Source: Pseudomonas sp. (GTDB taxonomy: Bacteria; Pseudomonadota; Gammaproteobacteria; Pseudomonadales; Pseudomonadaceae). From it: a DNA stretch of 64,000 bases. The notes under the pieces were generated by a model that did not search any database, was not told the origin of the DNA, and was given only the letters and a program-made list of their open reading frames with translations. This document shows, piece after piece, positions 44,404 to 53,214 of this stretch (position 1 is the first letter of the stretch; every line of letters begins with the position of its first letter). The stretch lies in assembly GCF_030683065.1 (NCBI RefSeq), contig NZ_JAUXMX010000063.1, forward strand, positions 90,007 to 154,006. The letters run 5' to 3'. Position numbers and translations under genes: made by a program.

Positions 44404-45234
44404 TCAGACAGCGCTTGGTTGTTCGGCTTGTTGCTCGGCCAGTCGATCAGCCAGTCGATCAGCCAGGCAGACGAAAGCGGCAAGGTCCAGCTGCTCGGGC
44501 CGCAGGCTGCCATCTACACCGGCGGCTTCGATTTCATCATTACTGAGCAAGGCCTTTAGCGTATTGCGCAAGGTTTTGCGGCGCTGATTAAAAGCCTCGC
44601 GCACCACGTTTTCGAGCAGGCGGTGATCCTTGGCCGGGTGGGGCAGTACGTCATGCGGTACCAGGCGGACGATCGCCGAGTCGACCTTGGGCGGTGGATT
44701 GAACGCGCCGGGGCCGACATTGAATAGATGTTCCACACGGCAATGGTACTGCACCATGATCGACAGCCGGCCCCAGTCCTTGCCGCCGGGGACTGCAGCC
44801 AAGCGCTCTACTACTTCCTTCTGCAGCATGAAGTGCATGTCGCGGATCAGTGCGGCGTTGTTCAATAGGTGGAAAATCAGCGGGGTGGAGATGTTGTACG
44901 GCAGGTTACCGACCACGCGCAGGCTGTGCGGTGCCGGGTCGAGGCTGCTGAAATCGAACTTCAGGGCGTCGCCCTGATGCAGTTGGAAGCGCGGCTCGGC
45001 AGCAAACTTGGCATTGAGGATCGGGATCAGGTCGCGATCCAGTTCGATTACGTCGAGTTGCGCGCCGCTACTCAGCAGCCCTTCGGTGAGGGCGCCTTGG
45101 CCCGGGCCGATTTCCAGCACACGCTCGCCTTCACGGGCGTGAATGGCGCGCAGAATGCGGTGGATGACTCCTGCGTCGTGTAGGAAGTTCTGGCCGAAGC
45201 GCTTGCGCGCGCGGTGTTGGGGATGTTCGGACAT
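44404..45234 (-). CDS. ksgA: 16S rRNA (adenine1518/1519-N6,N6)-dimethyltransferase
   Basis: A 276-residue methyltransferase dimethylating two adenines near the 3' end of 16S rRNA, a late step of small-subunit assembly. SAM motif LEIGPGQGALTEGLL and catalytic NLPYNISTPLIFHLL are visible. The C-terminus ends with a small tandem duplication (ADRLADRLAEQQAEQ) coming from two 12-base repeats near 44440-44465, outside the conserved domain. Another name, rsmA, is avoided because it clashes with the RNA-binding regulator RsmA. It lies about 140 bases downstream of pdxA. Confidence 0.95.
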   Translation of the reverse strand: MSEHPQHRARKRFGQNFLHDAGVIHRILRAIHAREGERVLEIGPGQGALTEGLLSSGAQLDVIELDRDLIPILNAKFAAEPRFQLHQGDALKFDFSSLDPAPHSLRVVGNLPYNISTPLIFHLLNNAALIRDMHFMLQKEVVERLAAVPGGKDWGRLSIMVQYHCRVEHLFNVGPGAFNPPPKVDSAIVRLVPHDVLPHPAKDHRLLENVVREAFNQRRKTLRNTLKALLSNDEIEAAGVDGSLRPEQLDLAAFVCLADRLADRLAEQQAEQPSAV

Positions 45235-45376
45235 GGAGCAGCTCCAAGCTTCAAGCCGCCAGCTTAAAGCGAATACGTAAAACGTCGCAGTTTAACAGTG
45301 AAGCAGCCACAAGCCTCAACCCTTAAGCCGTTGCCGGGTGAAACTCTCACTCCGGCACGCGCTTGAGGCCGCGCCC

Positions 45377-46369
45377 TCAGGCCTGGCTAGCGGCCATCTG
45401 ATAGGCCGTTTCCAGGGCGACCTGCAGGCTGCCGGTGTCGATCTTGCCGCTTCCGGCCAGATCCAGCGCCGTGCCGTGGTCGACCGAGGTGCGGATAATC
45501 GGTAGGCCCAGGGTGATATTGACGGCCGCGCCGAAGCCCTTGAACTTGAGTACTGGCAGGCCCTGGTCGTGGTACATCGCCAGCACCGCATCGCAGTGGT
45601 CGAGGTATTTGGGGGTGAACAGGGTGTCGGCCGGCAGCGGGCCGACCAGGTCAATGCCTTCGCCGCGCAGTAGCGCAAGGGTCGGTTCGATCACCTCGAT
45701 CTCTTCGCGGCCGAGGTGGCCACCTTCGCCGGCATGCGGATTGAGGCCGCAGACCAGAACGCGCGGCCGGGCGATGCCGAATTTAGTACGCAGGTCATGG
45801 TCGAGGATGCGGCTGACCCGGGCCAGGCGCTCGGCGGTGATGGCGGCGGCGACATCCTTGAGCGGCAGATGGGTCGTCACCAGAGCCACGCGCAGGCCGT
45901 GGGTGGCGAGCATCATCACCACCTGTTCGCTGTGGGTCAGCTCGGCAAGAAATTCGGTGTGCCCGGAGAAGGCAATCCCGGCCTGGTTGATTACACCCTT
46001 GTGCACGGGTGCGGTAATCATGCCGGCGAAGTGCCCATCGAGGCAGCCCTGGCCGGCGCGTCTCAGGGTTTCCAGTACATAAGCGGCATTGGCCGGGTTC
46101 AGTTGGCCGGGCTGCACAGCTTCGCTCAGCGGGGTATCCCAGACAAACAGGCTGCCGGCCGGCGCAGGGGCGGTCGGCCAGTTGCCGGGGCCTGCGTCGA
46201 GCAATTGAATGTTCAGGTTCAGGCAGTGGGCGCGCTCGGTGAGTAGCTCGCGGCTGGCGATGGCGATCAGCGCATGGGGCTGCGCCTGACGCGCGAGCAG
46301 CAAGCACAGGTCTGGGCCGATGCCCGCTGGCTCGCCTGGGGTCAGTGCGAAGAGGTGGTGTGCCTTCAT
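45377..46369 (-). CDS. pdxA: 4-hydroxythreonine-4-phosphate dehydrogenase
   Basis: A 330-residue NAD-dependent enzyme of vitamin B6 synthesis. Family features include LTPGEPAGIGPDL, APVHKGVINQAGIAFSGHTEFLAEL, LKDVAAAIT, GLNPHAGEGGHLGREE, LPADTLFTPKYLDHCDAVLAMYHDQGLPVLK and TSVDHGTALDLAGSG, with the metal-binding histidines. It follows surA on the same strand with a hairpin terminator between, as in the conserved lptD-surA-pdxA-ksgA-apaG-apaH order. Confidence 0.95.
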   Translation of the reverse strand: MKAHHLFALTPGEPAGIGPDLCLLLARQAQPHALIAIASRELLTERAHCLNLNIQLLDAGPGNWPTAPAPAGSLFVWDTPLSEAVQPGQLNPANAAYVLETLRRAGQGCLDGHFAGMITAPVHKGVINQAGIAFSGHTEFLAELTHSEQVVMMLATHGLRVALVTTHLPLKDVAAAITAERLARVSRILDHDLRTKFGIARPRVLVCGLNPHAGEGGHLGREEIEVIEPTLALLRGEGIDLVGPLPADTLFTPKYLDHCDAVLAMYHDQGLPVLKFKGFGAAVNITLGLPIIRTSVDHGTALDLAGSGKIDTGSLQVALETAYQMAASQA

Positions 46370-46437
46370 GGACAGATTCTCCTGGGCTAGGGGGCGGGGA
46401 GCACTACTTTACGCTGCGGTTGTGCCTGCTGCAGAAC

Positions 46438-46470
46438 GAAAAAGCCCGGCGTTGTGGGCCGGGCTTTTCG
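46438..46470 (-). terminator. Terminator-like hairpin between surA and pdxA
   Basis: Stem AAAAGCCCGGC / GCCGGGCTTTT with loop GTTGTGG-like bases; T-runs on both strands. It lies 14 bases after the surA stop. Confidence 0.75.
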
Positions 46471-46483
46471 TTGCGAACGTCGG

Positions 46484-47776
46484 TCAGAGTTTGATTTCGA
46501 CGTAGGCCTCGTCGCGTATCTGCCGCAGCCAGGCTTGCAGTTCTTCGTCGTATTTGCGGTTACGCAGCACGGTCAACGCCTGCTGCTCGCGGAACTGCGC
46601 GCTGCCATCGGTGGCCCGACGGCCAACAACCTGCAGCACATGCCAGCCATACTGGCTCTTGAACGGCTTGGACAGCTCGCCGCTGGCGGTGTTGCTCATC
46701 ACGTCGCGGAACTCGGGTACCAGCACGCTGGGGTCGATCCAGTCGAGGCTGCCGCCGTTGAGCGCCGAGCCTGGGTCTTCAGAGACGCTTTTCGCCAGCT
46801 CGCTGAAGTCTTCACCAGCCAGTAGGCGTTCGTGCAGGCGCTCGATCAGGCGCTTGGTTTCTGCTTCGCTGCGAATCTCGCTAGGCTTGATCAGGATGTG
46901 CCGAACGTTGACTTCGTCACGCACCTGAGTGCCGCCGCCACGCTTTTCCAACAGCTTGAGCATGATGAAACCGCCGGGCGTGCGCATCGGCTCGGTGACG
47001 TCACCGACCGACATCGCGCCGATCATGGCGTCGAATGGCGGCGGCAGTTGCGCGGCCTTGCGCCAGCCCATTTCGCCACCTTCAAGAGCGGTCTCGCTGG
47101 CTGAGCGGGTGACTGCCATTTGGGCGAAGTCTGCGCCTGCACGCAGCTGCTGGTGCAGCTCTTGTACCTGGCGCTCAGCGGCCTGGATGTCTTGTGGAGA
47201 AGAACCGTCCGCCAGAGGGATGAGGATGTTGGCCAGGCGGAACTCTTCCGACAGCTGCATCTTGCCGAGGTCGGACGCGAGGAAGTTCTGCACCTCCTGG
47301 TCGGTGACCTGGATGCGCTCGGCTACCCGGCGTTGGCGCACACGGCTGATGATCATTTCACGGCGCACCTGATCACGGGCGTCGTCAAAGGACAGGCCAT
47401 CCTGCACCAGTGCTGCGCGGAACTGCTCGAGGCTCATGTTGTTGCGCTGGGCAATGCTGGCCAGTGCCTGGTTTAGCTCTTCATCGGTGATCCGAATGCC
47501 GGAGCGGTCGCCAATCTGCAGTTGTATGTTCTCAATGATCAGGCGTTCCAGCACCTGCTGACTGAGGACCTGCACCGGAGGCAATTCCGCACCGCGCTTG
47601 GCGATGGTTTGCTGCACCTCGCGCACCCGCACGTCCAGCTGGCTTTGCATGATTACGTCATTGTCGACAATTGCCACGACGCGGTTGAGAGGTTGTACCT
47701 CGGCTTGCGCCGCAGCACCCAGAAACAGTGCGCCCAGCAGCAGCGGGCGCACGCAATCAGAAAGCTTGATCTTCAC
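46484..47776 (-). CDS. surA: Periplasmic chaperone and prolyl isomerase SurA
   Basis: A 430-residue periplasmic chaperone that guides outer-membrane proteins, including LptD, to the BAM machinery. A signal peptide (LSDCVRPLLLGALFLGAAAQA) precedes the N-terminal chaperone domain (LNRVVAIVDNDVIMQSQLDVRVREVQ). Two parvulin domains follow, at about 175-275 and 285-390 (each with the MGWRKAAQLP or LDWIDPSVLVPEF type strand). The chosen start is GTG at 47776; an ATG at 47818 would add residues inside lptD. The gene overlaps the end of lptD by 20 bases. Confidence 0.94.
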   Translation of the reverse strand: MKIKLSDCVRPLLLGALFLGAAAQAEVQPLNRVVAIVDNDVIMQSQLDVRVREVQQTIAKRGAELPPVQVLSQQVLERLIIENIQLQIGDRSGIRITDEELNQALASIAQRNNMSLEQFRAALVQDGLSFDDARDQVRREMIISRVRQRRVAERIQVTDQEVQNFLASDLGKMQLSEEFRLANILIPLADGSSPQDIQAAERQVQELHQQLRAGADFAQMAVTRSASETALEGGEMGWRKAAQLPPPFDAMIGAMSVGDVTEPMRTPGGFIMLKLLEKRGGGTQVRDEVNVRHILIKPSEIRSEAETKRLIERLHERLLAGEDFSELAKSVSEDPGSALNGGSLDWIDPSVLVPEFRDVMSNTASGELSKPFKSQYGWHVLQVVGRRATDGSAQFREQQALTVLRNRKYDEELQAWLRQIRDEAYVEIKL

Positions 47777-50522
47777 GTTCACGATAACCTTGAATGCCTT
47801 GATCGAGGAAAGTCTCAACCTTGTTGCCTGTTACACCACCCAGGCCCTTGAGGACGATTTGCAGGAAAATACCGCGGTCCGGCTCATCATTCAGTGCTGG
47901 ATTCAGGCTGACTTCGTCATAGTCGATCCAGTAACGATTGATCAGGCGCAGCTTCCAGCAGCAGTTGTCGTACTCAAAGCCGCCGAAGGCTTCGAGGGTG
48001 CGATCACGGCCATAATCATACTGCCAGCGAGAGATCACGCTCCATTGCGGGACGATCGGCCAGATCACCGAGACGTCATGCTGGCTGACCTTGTAGTAGT
48101 CCTTGATGTAGTTGGGGCTGCCTGGCGTGCCGAAGTCACCGCCACCAACCAACCAGTTACCGGTGGTCTGGTCAAAACGCACGGTGTCGTTGCGGTAGCG
48201 ATAACCGGCATTGACCACCTTGTTCGGATTGTCTTCTGGCTGATAGTGGAACATCGCGCTACCCGAACGGGTACTGCGGGTATCTGGGTCCCAGTTGAAG
48301 TCCGAGGAGAAGCGCCAGTCGCGGTTGAAGCGATACAGATACTCCAGGGCGTAAGGCGATTGTGAGGCCAGTGCGTCCTGATTGGTGCGGTAGTCGATAC
48401 CGGGCATCTGCACCTTGCGGTCTTCGAAGTAGAAGGCCTGGCCGATGCTGAAGCGCTGGCGCTCGAAGCCGTTGCTCTCGATCCAGCGGTTGGTAACGCC
48501 CAGCGACAGCTTGTTCTCGTCGCCGATGCGGTCCTTGCCGGAGAAGCGGTTTTCACGCCACAGCGATGAGTAGCTGAAGGTGCTTTCGCCGGTGTCGAAG
48601 ATCGGGATATCGGTCTGGTCTTCCTCGGGCACGTAGAGGTAGAACAGGCGTGGCTCCATAGTCTGGCGGTAGGATTTGCCGAACAGCGTGGTGTCGCGAT
48701 CGAAGTACAGACCGCTGTCGACGCTGAAGATTGGCACGCCACGATCCTGGCTACCGTTGAACTCCTCTTCGGCCAGCAGGCTAGCCTTGCCCTGTTGGTC
48801 GAGGCTCAGGTCGTAATTGGTGTGCAGGTATTTGACCTGTGGCTTGACGAAGCCCCAGCTCCAGTCGATCGGTAGGCTGACGGCTGGCTCCAGGTGCAGG
48901 CGACTACCGTTGGCGCGGGCCAAGCCACGCAGGTTGGCGTCGTACCAAGGCTGTTCGGCCACGCCCTCTTCATTGATAAAGTTGCCGGAGCGCAAGTCGC
49001 GGTCGAAACGCACCAGTTCACTGCCGTAGCTGATGTTCAGGCCACCGGGCTGGAATGGCAGGGCGCCATTCAGGGTGATCTGCGGCATGCGGTTATACGG
49101 CGTGATATCGGTGATGTTGGCCAGTTCGTAAGCGTGCGCATTAAGGCGCGCGGTGTAGCTGCCGCCGCGATAGGTCAAGGTGCCGCGCTGGTTGACGTAG
49201 CTGGTGGAGCCGATGCCGAGATCGGTGTTCAGATCCTGGAAGTAATAGGGGTCACTGATGTCGGTGTAGTCGACTTCGGTCAGCAGGCGCGAGTCGAGGC
49301 CGCCCTTGTGCTGCCAGCTGTAGAGCCAGCGCTGATCTTCGAATTCGGACTGCAGTTTGCGGTCGTCGTTGCTGTCGTCGAGGTAGGCCGCGCCAAGCTG
49401 GCCTTCGCTGCTCTTGGTCAGGTAGCGACCCTCGCCTTCGAGGAGCAGGCCGCGATCGCTCATGTAGGTCGGGTAGAGCGTGGCGTCGTAGTGCGGCGCC
49501 AGGTTGAAGTAGTACGGTGTTTGCAGCGTCATGCCGTTGTCGCTGGAGCTGCTGATGCTCGGCGGCAGGAAGCCGGACTGACGGCGGTCGTCAATCGGGA
49601 AGTAGATATAGGGTGTGTAGAAGACCGGGAAATCCTTTACCCGCAGGGTCACGTTGGTCGCCGTTCCGAAACCGGTGGCCGGGTTCAGCGTGACGTTGTT
49701 GCCCTTCAGGTGCCAGGTATTGCTGCCCGGTTCGCAGGAGGTATAGGTACCGTCCTTTAAGCGGATGACGGCACTCTCTTCGCGCTTGGCGTACAGCGCG
49801 CTGCCGCGTACATGACTTTTGTGTAGCACGTACTCGGCGTTCTCGACCTTGGCTTCACCGTTGTCGAGTTGCAGTTCGGCGCGGTCGCCGACGACCAACA
49901 TGCCCTGATCGCGCAAGCGCACGTTACCAGTCAGTTCGCCGCGATTCTCGGCCTGATACAGGTTGGCTTCGTCGGCCTCGACCTGCAGCCCGGCTTGACG
50001 CAGTACAACATCGCCAGCCAGGGTGGCGACCTGCTCTTCCTGCGCGTAGCGCGAGGCTTTGGCAGAAATAAACAGTGGCGCCTGACTCATCGGCGTCTGG
50101 TCGTTCATTCCCGGCCGGCTCGGCTCGACATAGCCGCCTGCACAGTAGGGGCCGACTTCTGCCAATTGCGCTTCGCTCAGGTTCTCGCGGGGCACCCAGT
50201 CGAGGTGACTGTAGTCGGCGCTGCGTGAAGCCAGGGCTTTGCCGCCACTCTCTGTGACCAGGGTCGTGCCAGAGGCTCGGCCGGTGTCAGGGCTGCCTTG
50301 GCGCTGGGCCGTGGCGGTTGGCGTCACTGTCTGCGCGGGCCGTTCAGGCACCGCAGCGCTACTGGCTTTTGGGGCACATGCCCAGCCCCCGGTAGCGGAT
50401 ACCTGGCAGTTATACTGCTCGGCAGCGACAGCAAATTGGCTGGCCATTGGCTGTAAGGCCAGAAGGCCGCCAGTTACCAGAAGAGGGAATTTTTTGCTGA
50501 ACCTAGGGTATTTTACTGCCAT
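47757..50522 (-). CDS. lptD: LPS assembly outer-membrane protein LptD
   Basis: A 921-residue protein that inserts lipopolysaccharide into the outer leaflet. The leader (AVKYPRFSKKFPLLVTGGLLALQPMASQFAVAAEQ) is followed by an N-terminal beta-taco domain (KASRYAQEEQVATLAGDVVLRQAGLQVEADEANLY) and the large barrel. The cysteine pattern needed for its disulfides is present: YNCQVSATGGWACAPK near the N-terminus and the neighbouring pair in YDNCCWKLRL near the C-terminus. The frame is open 76 codons further upstream, but the ATG at 50522 begins the leader. It is divergent from amgK. Confidence 0.95.
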   Translation of the reverse strand: MAVKYPRFSKKFPLLVTGGLLALQPMASQFAVAAEQYNCQVSATGGWACAPKASSAAVPERPAQTVTPTATAQRQGSPDTGRASGTTLVTESGGKALASRSADYSHLDWVPRENLSEAQLAEVGPYCAGGYVEPSRPGMNDQTPMSQAPLFISAKASRYAQEEQVATLAGDVVLRQAGLQVEADEANLYQAENRGELTGNVRLRDQGMLVVGDRAELQLDNGEAKVENAEYVLHKSHVRGSALYAKREESAVIRLKDGTYTSCEPGSNTWHLKGNNVTLNPATGFGTATNVTLRVKDFPVFYTPYIYFPIDDRRQSGFLPPSISSSSDNGMTLQTPYYFNLAPHYDATLYPTYMSDRGLLLEGEGRYLTKSSEGQLGAAYLDDSNDDRKLQSEFEDQRWLYSWQHKGGLDSRLLTEVDYTDISDPYYFQDLNTDLGIGSTSYVNQRGTLTYRGGSYTARLNAHAYELANITDITPYNRMPQITLNGALPFQPGGLNISYGSELVRFDRDLRSGNFINEEGVAEQPWYDANLRGLARANGSRLHLEPAVSLPIDWSWGFVKPQVKYLHTNYDLSLDQQGKASLLAEEEFNGSQDRGVPIFSVDSGLYFDRDTTLFGKSYRQTMEPRLFYLYVPEEDQTDIPIFDTGESTFSYSSLWRENRFSGKDRIGDENKLSLGVTNRWIESNGFERQRFSIGQAFYFEDRKVQMPGIDYRTNQDALASQSPYALEYLYRFNRDWRFSSDFNWDPDTRSTRSGSAMFHYQPEDNPNKVVNAGYRYRNDTVRFDQTTGNWLVGGGDFGTPGSPNYIKDYYKVSQHDVSVIWPIVPQWSVISRWQYDYGRDRTLEAFGGFEYDNCCWKLRLINRYWIDYDEVSLNPALNDEPDRGIFLQIVLKGLGGVTGNKVETFLDQGIQGYREREDQAF

Positions 50523-50646
50523 CTTGTTTTCCGGGCTTCCTGCGCGCATTGGGCCCAGGGGCCGCACGCCTCTCGATGGGCTGAAAAAGATGCTGGATAA
50601 TAAAGCATGACCCGCGTAACGGCTAGCGCCGTCGGAGACCCTCGTA

Positions 50647-51672
50647 ATGCCTGATGAAGATATACGCCTGCAGCTCCTTGAACGTTGGCTCGACCAGCAA
50701 CTGCCAGCCCTGTTTGCTGCCCGCGGCTGGGGGAATGTGCCGACTGGCACGCTGACCTCCGCCAGCAGTGACGCCAGTTTTCGCCGTTATTTCCGTTGGC
50801 AGGGTGATGGTCACAGCTTGATCCTGATGGATGCACCGCCGCCTCAAGAGGATTGCCGGCCCTTCGTCAAGGTCGCCGAGCGGCTGACCGAGGCCGCAGT
50901 CAATGTGCCGCAGATTCTTGCGGCAGATCTGGAGCGGGGGTTTCTCCTGCTCAGTGATCTGGGGCGGCAGACCTACCTGGACGTGATCGACGGGCAGAAC
51001 GCCGATCAGTTGTTCGACGATGCCGTGCAGGCCTTGCTGGCTTTTCAGCAGCTGCCGATGGATGCGCCGCTGCCCAGTTATGACGATGCCTTGCTGCGCC
51101 GCGAGCTGCAGCTATTTCCCGAGTGGTATGTGCAGCGTCACCTGGGCGTGGAGCTGGATGCGGCGCAACAGGCCGCTTGGCAGCGCATCTGCACGCTGCT
51201 GATCGACAGCGCCTTGGCCCAGCCCAAGGTGCTGGTGCATCGCGACTTCATGCCGCGCAATCTGATGCTCGGCACGCCGAACCCGGGTGTGCTGGATTTT
51301 CAGGATGCGGTTTACGGTCCGGTGACCTACGACATTACCTGTCTGTTCAAGGATGCCTTTCTCAGCTGGCCCGAGGTGCGGGTGCGCGCCTGGCTTGCCG
51401 GCTATTGGCAGCAGGCCAGGGCGGCAGGGATTCCGGTGCAGGCCGAGCTGGACGAGTTCCTGCGTGCCAGCGACCTGATGGGCGTGCAGCGGCATCTCAA
51501 GGTAATCGGCATTTTCGCGAGAATCTGCCACCGCGATGGCAAGCCCAGGTATCTGGACGATGTGCCGCGCTTCTTCGCCTATATAGAAGCCGTACTGGCG
51601 CGCCGGCCGGAGTTGGCCGAACTGGCGCAGCTGTTCGCCAGCCTGCCCCGGGTCGCGGCGGTGCCAGCATGA
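50647..51672 (+). CDS. amgK: Cell-wall recycling N-acetylmuramate/N-acetylglucosamine anomeric kinase
   Basis: A 341-residue aminoglycoside-phosphotransferase-fold sugar kinase. It phosphorylates MurNAc at carbon 1 in the pseudomonad recycling route that bypasses MurA and lends intrinsic fosfomycin resistance. Motifs: SDASFRRYFRW, the catalytic loop VHRDFMPRNLML and metal loop VLDFQDAVYGP. Its stop overlaps the murU start (ATGA), so the two enzymes of successive steps are coupled. The imported sugar comes from muropeptides, for which the ampG gene near 1.4 kb encodes the importer. Confidence 0.92.
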   Translation: MPDEDIRLQLLERWLDQQLPALFAARGWGNVPTGTLTSASSDASFRRYFRWQGDGHSLILMDAPPPQEDCRPFVKVAERLTEAAVNVPQILAADLERGFLLLSDLGRQTYLDVIDGQNADQLFDDAVQALLAFQQLPMDAPLPSYDDALLRRELQLFPEWYVQRHLGVELDAAQQAAWQRICTLLIDSALAQPKVLVHRDFMPRNLMLGTPNPGVLDFQDAVYGPVTYDITCLFKDAFLSWPEVRVRAWLAGYWQQARAAGIPVQAELDEFLRASDLMGVQRHLKVIGIFARICHRDGKPRYLDDVPRFFAYIEAVLARRPELAELAQLFASLPRVAAVPA

Positions 51673-52340
51673 AGGCGATGATCCTGGCGGCTGGCAAGGG
51701 CGAACGCCTGCGTCCTTTGACCCTGCATACGCCCAAGCCGCTGGTCCGGGCCGCCGGTGTGCCGTTGATCGAGTACCACGTGCGCGCCTTGGCCGCCGCC
51801 GGCTTTAGCGAGCTGGTGATCAATCACGCCTGGCTCGGTCAGCAGATCGAAGACTACCTGGGCGATGGTGCGGGCTTTGGCCTGAGCATCACCTATTCCG
51901 CCGAAGGCGAGCCGCTGGAGACTGGTGGCGGGATTTTTCGTGCGTTACCGCTGCTGGGCGATCAGCCTTTTGTGCTGGTCAATGGCGACATTTTTACCGA
52001 TTACCCCTTTGCTCAATTGCGTCAGCCCTTGGCGGGGCTGGCTCATCTGGTGCTGGTGGATAACCCGCCGCATCACCGTATTGGTGACTTCGCGTTGTGT
52101 GCCGAGCAGGTCAGCGAGACGCATGCCGAGCAGCCGAGTCTGACCTACAGCGGCATCGCCGTGCTGGCTCCGGCGTTGTTTGCTGGTTGCCAGCCGGGCG
52201 CCTTCAAGCTGGCCCCTCTGTTGCGCCGTGCCATGGGCGAAGGTGTGGTGAGTGGCGAGCGCTTCGCCGGCCGCTGGGTCGATGTTGGCACCCATGAGCG
52301 CCTGGCCGAAGTCGAGCATTTGCTCGCCGTGGGGCACTAA
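51669..52340 (+). CDS. murU: N-acetylmuramate-1-phosphate uridylyltransferase
   Basis: A 223-residue nucleotidyltransferase that turns MurNAc-1-phosphate into UDP-MurNAc. The N-terminus has the nucleotide signature MKAMILAAGKGERLRPLTLHTPKPLV. Further motifs are EGEPLETGGGIFRALPLLG, FVLVNGDIFTDYP and GRWVDVGTHERLAEVE. The start at 51669 overlaps the amgK stop. A long frame running through it from 51123 is an out-of-frame extension over amgK. Confidence 0.93.
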   Translation: MKAMILAAGKGERLRPLTLHTPKPLVRAAGVPLIEYHVRALAAAGFSELVINHAWLGQQIEDYLGDGAGFGLSITYSAEGEPLETGGGIFRALPLLGDQPFVLVNGDIFTDYPFAQLRQPLAGLAHLVLVDNPPHHRIGDFALCAEQVSETHAEQPSLTYSGIAVLAPALFAGCQPGAFKLAPLLRRAMGEGVVSGERFAGRWVDVGTHERLAEVEHLLAVGH

Positions 52341-53099
52341 GTGCTCTGGCCTGCGACGTTGCTCGGTGCCGTCGGCGGCCTGGCCCTGGCCAGTATTCCA
52401 GGCGCCTTGCTGGGCGGGCTGCTCGGTCAGGTCGTGGATCGACGCTTGCGCTTGCACAGTTGGTCGGCGTTGCGCGAGCGGCTTGGCGGCAAGCCACATC
52501 CGGGGGATGAGGAATTGCTGTTTGTCCTGCTTGGTCGTCTGGCCAAGTGCGATGGCCGGGTGCTGCAAGCGCATATCCTCCAGGCGCGTGCCGAGATGCA
52601 GCGCCTGGGCCTGGATGCCGCGGGGCGGCAGCGGGCGGTCGAGGCTTTCGCGCGTGGCAAGACCGGACGTGATGGCTTGCGTGCGCCACTGCGCCGCCAG
52701 CGCGCCCAGGCGGAAGCCCTGTTGCGTGCGTGCTGGCGCATGGCCTGGGTGGACGGTCGGCTCAGCCAGACGGAGCGCGAGTTGATTCTGCTCTGGGGCA
52801 AGTGGTTGGCTGTGTCGATGGCAACCCAGCAAGTGCTGAGCGCGGCCTATGCGCCGAAACAGGGGTCGGTCGCGGCCGGCGGTGGTAGTTATCAGCAGGC
52901 GCTACAGCTGCTCGGCGTGACTGCCGATAGCGAACCGGCGCAGATCAAACGCGCCTACCGGCGCCTGTTGAGCCGCCACCACCCGGACAAGCTGGTCGGC
53001 AGTGGTGCATCGGCGGAGCGGCTGCGCGAAGCCACGGAAAAGACCCGTGAGCTGCACCAGGCCTATGGGCTGGTTCGCCAGCGCCGCGGCTTTCGTTAG
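52341..53099 (+). CDS. djlA: DjlA-like co-chaperone: TerB-like region plus C-terminal J domain
   Basis: A 252-residue protein starting at GTG directly after the murU TAA. A glycine-rich membrane segment (LLGAVGGLALASIPGALLGGLLGQVV) anchors the N-terminus. A TerB-like helical domain follows (ELLFVLLGRLAKCDGRVLQAHILQAR), then a J domain (about 190-250) with the HPD motif (LLSRHHPDKLVG) that stimulates DnaK. It is organised like E. coli DjlA. The context with amgK-murU is conserved in pseudomonads. Confidence 0.88.
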   Translation: MLWPATLLGAVGGLALASIPGALLGGLLGQVVDRRLRLHSWSALRERLGGKPHPGDEELLFVLLGRLAKCDGRVLQAHILQARAEMQRLGLDAAGRQRAVEAFARGKTGRDGLRAPLRRQRAQAEALLRACWRMAWVDGRLSQTERELILLWGKWLAVSMATQQVLSAAYAPKQGSVAAGGGSYQQALQLLGVTADSEPAQIKRAYRRLLSRHHPDKLVGSGASAERLREATEKTRELHQAYGLVRQRRGFR

Positions 53100-53214
53100 G
53101 CGATGCTCCCGCAGGGCTTGTAAAGCTCTCGCCTCCAGGGTCCTGCGCGCCTATTAATTACCCCGAGCAACCCGCGATCCGTGTCACTCGCCGCGGGCAG
53201 TGCACCATGGCCAC

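Noticed and set aside
47777..47818. ATG start of surA at 47818
   Set aside because: It would place 14 non-leader residues inside lptD; the GTG at 47776 gives a normal signal peptide and the 430-residue length expected for SurA.
51123..51668. Upstream extension of the murU frame over amgK
   Set aside because: It runs out of frame through a well-supported kinase gene and ends in an ATG that matches the MurU N-terminus.
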